Position numbers and translations under genes: made by a program. Positions 58,535-64,000 of a stretch of DNA of 64,000 nucleotides are shown piece after piece. A model generated the notes under the pieces. The model saw only the letters and a program-made list of their open reading frames with translations, was not told the DNA's origin and searched no databases. The stretch lies in assembly GCF_052857255.1 (NCBI RefSeq), contig NC_135504.1:138413621-138477620 (forward strand), in the 5' to 3' direction. The stretch comes from Amblyomma americanum (taxonomy: Eukaryota; Arthropoda; Arachnida; Ixodida; Ixodidae). Every line of letters begins with the position of its first letter. The first letter of the stretch is position 1.

Positions 58535-59666
58535 TGTGATGACCCCCATAATGCGCAGGTCCACACGGGACGGAGAGGCAAAGAGACACCGTATGACTCA
58601 GTTTAAACAAACAGGTATATTCAATAACTACACATGATTAAGGTTATACATCAGAGGCTGGGGCGTCCGAGCTTACGTGCCGACGACTTCATGGGGGCGA
58701 TGGAGTGGCTCCGGAGTTGGGCTCGAGCGGTTGCTGGCAGAAGCTGCACGCCGTCGGGCTTCGGCGCTGAAGGCCCTCTTCGCTAACGATGTCGTCCTGA
58801 GCGTGTATGCAGTAGAATTTCAATAGTCGTCCGTTTCTTCGAGGATGGTTCACAAACCCTTCCTCTAGTGTCGTTCGGCTTGGAAGATGAACAGGAGGCG
58901 AGCTTGTAGATGATGACAGCAGAGCATAATTTTACAACAGAACAAACTTTGCACTACTTTACTCATCGACCGGGCAGGTTAGTGCCTAAGTAGCATCACA
59001 TTACATGCTAAGCATGGAGCCCCAGCTCAGACTGGACTGCATCCGTTTACATGTGCTTTTAAGCACTTGATTAACAAAGGACTAAGGGCGGTCATTTCCA
59101 GTGGCCCGCCCAAAGCATCAATTCTCCAATCCAAAATAACATGCGAGATGGGGACCACCCCTTGGGTTGGGCTTAGCCTCGACCCCAGAGTCTGTTAACA
59201 ATACAAACTAAATAAACAACAAAAACGCCACCACTCTCTCTCAAGTGAGAGTATACACAGGCTCTCTCTTCGGAGCTAATTCACTAGCGCCTGTCTTTCC
59301 ACATTCTTGGCGAGTACTGCCTGTCTGTCTGACAGGTGTCCGTCACGGCCCTTCTGGGAAGCTGTGGGTGCCTTCCCGGCGATAGCCCACGACAAAGGGG
59401 GGGGGAGGGAAAGAATGTTGTCTTCGCGGTATCGCATAGCGTCGGCTGTGGTACGGCGCGCTCTGGCCCGCTGACAGCTCCCTTGTCCTGGAATGTGCCC
59501 GGAAATTGGGAGGATAAAGCCTGTTTCCCCGGGGCGGCGGCGGGTCCGGTTGTTCTGGTCGTCACTCAAAGAGCATGGCTGGGTAATTGATGATGCCGCT
59601 GTCACGGGTCTCCGTCTACGCCGCGCCGTCGAACGTGGATCCTCGTAGCACACACGGAATGTCACA
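58535..59666 (-). repeat. 5' LTR of Ty3/gypsy element (1,132 bp)
   Basis: This is the twin of 53507-54641, differing mainly in the G run near 59397 and a few single bases. It should hold promoter and polyadenylation signals on the minus strand; I could not fix a TATA box. GCTG follows at 59667-59670. Confidence 0.95.
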
Positions 59667-59670
59667 GCTG

Positions 59671-60545
59671 CATTGTAGGCAAAAGTAACAATTGAAGCAG
59701 GGACTCCCAGTTGGTATGGTGAGGTTGAAAGTAGGTGGAAAGGACGTCCGAAAGGCTACGATGTTAACGTTCTGTGAGGCCGCTGTTTTGGGGGTGATAA
59801 GCGGATGTTGTTTTGTAGGTAATATTCGAGGAATGAAGAACTTGCTCCAAGCAGACGGAGAGGAAAGTCTTGCCACGGTAACTGAGGGGAACACGAGGGA
59901 CTCCGCGGCGCAGAAGAATGTCATGCAGAAAAAAATGGGCGATCTCTGTGGCGGAGCCTGTAGGATGAGCAGCAGGTTTTGCGTTCCTGGTGAGGTGGAC
60001 CACCACGGTGAGCATCTAGCGATGGCGCGCAGGGGCTAAAGGCAGATGCCCGTAAAGGTCGATGCCGACAACTTCAAACGGGTTGAATGGGCAAGGAAGG
60101 GGTTGCAGGAGGCCCACAGAAGAAGCCGTTGATCGTTTACGGTGTCGGCAGGGAACACAGGAGGCGATGTATTTTCAAGGCTGGTTGAAAGGTGCGCTAA
60201 GTGTAGCGGATTTTAAGGCGCTCGTAGGTAATCCGGAAACCGAAGCAACCAGTGGTCGGGTCATAGTGGAATGCTTGCAACAGAGGACGGCGGAGGTAAA
60301 GGGAAACGACAGGAACCCAGGAGTGGCCCAAAAGGTTGTAGTTGTATCGGAGCAGCGTGCCGTTTTATATGGTGAAATTTGCGAGCTGGGAGCGCAGTCG
60401 AGCGTTCGGAGGCTGCGTAGCGCGGGTGAGGTGGTTGGTAAGCGTTGTGCAGTACTTATCCACTGCTGAGCGGAGACGACATCTCTGGGGCATGGTTGCA
60501 GAGACGAAATCAATGGAGGCGGCTGTCATCTGCATGAGGCGGTGT
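59671..60545 (-). pseudogene. Older gypsy integrase, N-terminal half
   Basis: On the minus strand a degraded H2C2 region (AFHYDPTTGCFGF near 60250) is followed by VVVHLTRNAKPAA, ATEIAHFFLHDILLRRGVPRV and KTTSAYHPQNSGLTER (59764-60015), the first part of a Ty3/gypsy integrase core, and then VTFAYNA just before 59671. The partner half is at 52960-53502, across the younger element. The DD-E set is already damaged (LSYRGKT where LSDRGKT is usual) and stops are frequent, so it was dead before the younger insertion or has decayed since. Confidence 0.78.
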
Positions 60546-60639
60546 ATTTATTGACTTATTGAACAACATTGCCCCAAGAAAAGATGCTTCTCCCTGTCCC
60601 CGCATGCTGGCCTGGGAGACGTGGAATTGCCCGTCCATG

Positions 60640-61115
60640 GTTAGAGGCTGGCTGGCAGTAAAACTGCAATTCAAAATTTGGAAAGAAGCTGGATCTCACC
60701 GGAGGCGGCCAGATCCTTAGCCAACAACAGTTGGACAGAAAAATTCAGTTAATTTGGACACCCGCACACGCCGCCGTCCCCGGTGACGACGCGGCTCATG
60801 AGCTAGCCCGAGTTCTCTATTTCCGTGTAGCCGTAGAGCCCCCCGAGCACAGGAGGAAAGAGGAGCGACTCCAAAATTACGTGGAAATCATTGACCATTA
60901 CAACATGGGAAGTAGGCTGGCACCCTCACCAGACGCAAAATTAAACAACAGAGAAGCTGTCGCGTACAGACGGCTACAAACCAATAATTTATGAACCCGG
61001 TACGGGCTCACCACGTGCACCCAGAGCTGAGGTCACATAATAGATGCACACACTGTGGGGCGAGAGGGACTCTCGACCACATTATTTGGGAGTGGCCGAA
61101 TTCTCCCGGGGCGGG
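60640..61115 (+). pseudogene. I-like LINE 3' fragment (RNase H and zinc finger)
   Basis: The plus strand reads AIQNLERSWISPEAARSLAN, then after a one-base shift IQLIWTPAHAAVPGDDAAHE (60731 onward), the RNase H WTPAH and D-AAHELAR motifs. A final AHHVHPEL, CTHCGARGTLDHIIWE follows near 61010-61090, the terminal zinc finger of I-group LINEs. It is cut off at the RTE element that begins near 61120-61140. The upstream border is not clear. Confidence 0.7.
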
Positions 61116-61139
61116 CAAGAATATTGATAGTAAATTAAA

Positions 61140-63664
61140 TGGGATGTGATAGGGCTTAGCGAAGCTAGGAGGACAGGTGAGGCGTATACAGTACTAAACG
61201 ACGGACACATACTGTGCTATCGCGGATTAGAGGATAGACGAGAACTATATGTGGGACTCCTCATTAATAAGAATATAGCTGGCAACGCAGATGAGCTCTA
61301 TAGTATTAATGAGAGGGTAGCATAGACTCTAGAAATAGCAGAGGAGAGTTATTAGTCGAATTCGCGGATAGAGATAATTTACGGATCATGAATACCTTCT
61401 TCCGCAAACAAGAAAACAGGAAGTGGACCTGGAAGAGCCCTAATGGTGAAACTAAAAATGAAATCAACTTCATACTATACGCTAAACATGGCATCATTCA
61501 GGATGTGGCCGTCCTCGGAAAGGTGCGTTGTAGCTGCCACAGAAAAGTAAGGTCTAGAATTAGCTTAGACTTGAAGAAGGAACGGAAGAAGCTAGTGAAC
61601 AAGACCATTAACGAGTTAGCCGTAAAAGTGAAAGAACAGGAGTTTAGGATATCGCTGCAAAACAGATATTCCGCTTTAACTGAGGAAGACGATCTTGATG
61701 TTCATTCAATGCTCGATAATCTGACATTAATAATTACGGAGTGCGCAGTAGAAGTAGGCGGTAGGAAGGTTCGACAGGATACTGGGAAGCTATCACAGGT
61801 GACGAAAGATCTGATTAAGAAGTGCCAAAGCATGAGCGCGTCTAACCCTACCGATAGAATAGAACTAACAGAGCTATCAAAGTTAATAAATAAGCGCAAG
61901 GTAGCCGACATAAGGAAGTTTAATATGCAGAGAATCGAGCATGCTCTAAAGAATGGAGGTAGCCTAAAGGCAGTGAAGAAGAAAATAGGCATAAGTAAAA
62001 ACCAGATGTATGCATTAAGAAACAAGCAGGGCGAGGTCATTGGCAATATGGATAAGATAGTTAACGTAGCCGAAGAGTTCTACAAAGACCTGTACAGTAG
62101 CCAATGTAATCAGAGCGCTAATGAGAAAGACAGCAGTGCACAGCAATGCGTCATTCCGCCAGAAACGAAAGACGAAGTAAAGATAGCCTTAGAAGCAATG
62201 AAAAGGGGAAAGGGAGGATCAGGTAACAGCGGATCTGTTGAAGGATGGAGGGGACATCGTGCTAGAAAAACTCGTCACCCTGTATACGCAATGTCTTATG
62301 ACCTCGACTGTACCAGAAGCTTGGAAGAATGCAAACATTATCTTAATACATAAGAAGGGAGACGCCAAGGATTTGAAAAATTACAGGCCGATCAGCTTAC
62401 TATCCGTTGCCTACAAAGTATTTACTAAGGTAATCGCTAATAGAGTCAGGGCAACGTTAGACTTTAATCAACCAAATGATCAGGCAGGCTTTCGTAAAGT
62501 ATATTGCACAATATATCATATTAAAACTATCAATCAGGTGATATAGAAATGCGCAGAATATAACCAACCTCAATATATAGCTTTCATTGATTACGAGAAA
62601 GCATTCGACTCGGTGGAAACCTCAGCAGTCATGCAGGCATTGCGTAATCAGGGGGTAGAAGAGCCTTATGTCCAAATACTGGAAGATATATATAGCAACT
62701 GCACAGCTACTATAGTCATCCATAAAGCCAGCAATAAAATTCCAATAAGGAAGGGCGTCAGGAGACACGATCTCGCCAATGCTGTTCACCGCATGTTTAC
62801 AGGAGGTATTTCGGTGCCTGAATTGGGAACAGTTGGGAATAAGAATAAATAGAGAATACCTAAATAATCTGCGATTCGCTGATGACATTGCCTTGCTGAG
62901 TCACTCAGGAGGTGAACTGCAAATCATGATCAATGAGTTAGACAGGCAGAGCAGATCGATGGGTCTAAAAATTAACATGCAGAAAACCAAGGTAATGTTC
63001 AACAGCTTAGCAAGGGAACAACAGTTCACTATTGGCAGCGAGAGCCAAGAAGTTGTTACGGAATACGTCTACTTAGGGCAGGCAGTGACAGCTGATCCGG
63101 ATCATGAGAGGGAGATAACTAGAAGGATAAGAATGGGTTGGAGCGCATGTGGCAAATTCTCGCAAATCATGAGTGGCAGTTTACCAATTTCCCTCAAGAG
63201 GAAAGTGTACAACAGCTTAATCTTACCGGCACTCACCTACGGGGCAGAAACATGGAGGCTAACGAAAAGAGTTCAGCTTAAGTTAAGGACCAGGCAGCGG
63301 GCCATAGAAAGAAAAATGATAGGTGTAACGTTAAGAGACCGGAAGCGGGGAGAGTGGGTGAGGGAACAAACACGGGTTAATGACATCCTAGTCAAGAGGA
63401 AGAGATGGGCTTGGGCAGGGCATGTAATGCGTAGGCAAGATAACCGCTGGTCCTTAAGGGTAACGGAGTGGATTCCAAGAGAAAGTAAGCGTAGCAGGGG
63501 GCGGCAGAAGGTTAGGTGGGCGGATGAGATTAAGAAGTTTGCAGGCAAAGAGTGCATGCAGCTGGCAAAGGATAGGGTTAATTGGAGAGACGTGAGAGAG
63601 GCCTTTGCCCTGCAGTGGGTGTAGTAAGGCTGATGATAATAATGATGATGATTATGATGATGAA
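61140..63664 (+). mobile_element. RTE-type LINE with internal endonuclease deletion
   Basis: The element starts in the APE endonuclease at WDVIGLSEARRTGEAYTVLN (61139) and GLLINKNIAGN, reaches a stop at about 61320, and resumes in another frame at RGELLVEFADRDNLRIMNTF (from 61341). The middle of the endonuclease is missing. WTWKSPNGETKNEINFIL, a linker, and the RT with KKGDAKDLKNYRPISL and FIDYEKAFDSV (62238-62620) follow, then a frameshift near 62765 and LRFADDIALL near 62870. The C-terminal part has WAWAGHVMRRQDNRW and RGRQKVRW. The tail at 63630-63664 is (GAT/ATG)-rich, as in RTE LINEs. Confidence 0.85.
62238..63624 (+). pseudogene. RTE reverse transcriptase and C-terminal region
   Basis: RT motifs are in two frames. 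The first (62238-62852) has an in-frame TAG at 62544-62546 and holds NYRPISLLSVAYKVF, DQAGFR and DYEKAFDSVE. The second (62779-63624) holds LRFADDIALLSHSG with the catalytic FADD intact, MGLKINMQKTKVMF, VYNSLILPALTYGAETW and the RTE-type GHVMRR...W end. The switch results from a small deletion near 62760-62770 in the region of the usual RKGVRQGD motif. It is not expected to make an active enzyme. Confidence 0.85.
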
Positions 63665-64000
63665 CATGTGTGTCAACGCATTCCCCGTTAAAGGAAAACA
63701 GGATTCGGTGGCGACAGTCCGCGACCGTTCGAAGAAGGCGGAAAATTTAGCAACAAGCCCAGCTTTCAGGGACATGGCCGTTTAGTTCGGCAAACTGCCA
63801 CCACGGGCCGCTTCACCCTGAACTCCTTCTTTCTCTTTCCTTTCTCCTTTCCTGCCTCGCATAGCCGCATAGCATAGCATGCGGGGTTGGGTTGGGCGGT
63901 TAACCATTGTTCGGATTCCGCACTGTAGGAGGAGGAAGGAGCAAGTAGGGCTTTATGGGCAAAAAAAAACTATCAATGCGGCGTGAAGCCTTCGCTGCGG
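63665..64000. other. No recognisable gene
   Basis: A short frame at 63582-63785 reads through the RTE tail and has no known domain. A pyrimidine-rich piece (CTCCTTCTTTCTCTTTCC near 63820) and GGGTTGGGTTGGGCGG near 63885 are simple sequence. Confidence 0.4.

Larger units (their letters stand above)
53503..59670 (-). mobile_element. Ty3/gypsy LTR retrotransposon, gag-less copy
   Basis: The element spans 53507-59666 with a 4-bp TSD, GCTG, on each side (53503-53506 and 59667-59670). The order on the minus strand is 5' LTR, primer site, remnant of the protease-RT linker, RT, RNase H, H2C2 finger, integrase, about 490 bp, polypurine-like tract and 3' LTR. Gag and protease are absent: pol sequence begins within 30 bp of the primer site. 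The integrase chromatin end is followed by no chromodomain I can see. Near-identical LTRs point to recent movement, which must have used proteins from another copy. Confidence 0.93.

Noticed and set aside
53507..59666. Interpreting the element as an endogenous retrovirus with env
   Set aside because: After integrase only about 490 bp without an envelope-like frame precede the 3' LTR.

Overview
The window looks like an intergenic or intronic stretch of a chelicerate nuclear genome, most likely a hard tick (Ixodida). The reasons are the absence of operon-like coding, the density of decayed mobile elements, and the particular mix: a tRNA-headed SINE with an (AAT)n tail, Penelope-like elements with hairpin ends, RTE, CR1-like and I-like LINEs, and Ty3/gypsy elements. 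The assignment rests on recalled families, not on a search. No intact host gene was recognised. Almost every recognisable protein is a broken transposon reading frame.

Layout. 1-3833: a short direct duplication, a full-length minus-strand SINE with target-site duplication (TSD), GTGTAAGTTT-type repeats, a 112-bp perfect-type palindrome and a CTGTAGTCTGTCTTGT tandem array. 3834-31862: one inverted duplication of about 28 kb. The left arm (3834-13215) reappears in reverse complement as the right arm (about 13420-31862). The right arm is longer because it carries a CR1-like LINE (15318-19976) and a block of about 3.95 kb (21345-25290) that the left arm lacks. Its outer ends are arrays of TGTCGCGCGACA-type repeats. 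Its axis lies inside a Penelope-like element that is now head to head. Each arm carries exon-like blocks of matching length and a CpG-rich segment. 33915-36600: a second inverted repeat, split by a small hairpin insertion whose empty site survives in the other arm. 36600-39018: a direct duplication of about 1.2 kb. 40293-42527: a third inverted repeat with arms of about 920 bp. 42545-50250: hairpin-type element ends, then sequence in which I recognise no gene. 50270-52560: an I-like LINE on the minus strand.

52960-60545: a nested LTR system. A 6,160-bp Ty3/gypsy element (minus strand; LTRs 53507-54641 and 58535-59666; TSD GCTG; tRNA-Leu-type primer site) sits inside the integrase core of an older gypsy element, also on the minus strand. 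The inner element has lost gag and protease, and its pol has two in-frame stops and a frameshift. 60640-61115 is an I-like LINE 3' fragment. 61140-63664 is an RTE-type LINE with a deleted endonuclease middle and an (ATG)-rich tail.

The elements do not act together as a pathway. They record a history: inverted duplication of a locus already carrying a Penelope element, then independent LINE, SINE and hairpin insertions into single arms, and nested retrotransposition at the right end. The feature most worth follow-up is the 28-kb palindrome with capped ends and conserved exon-like blocks.
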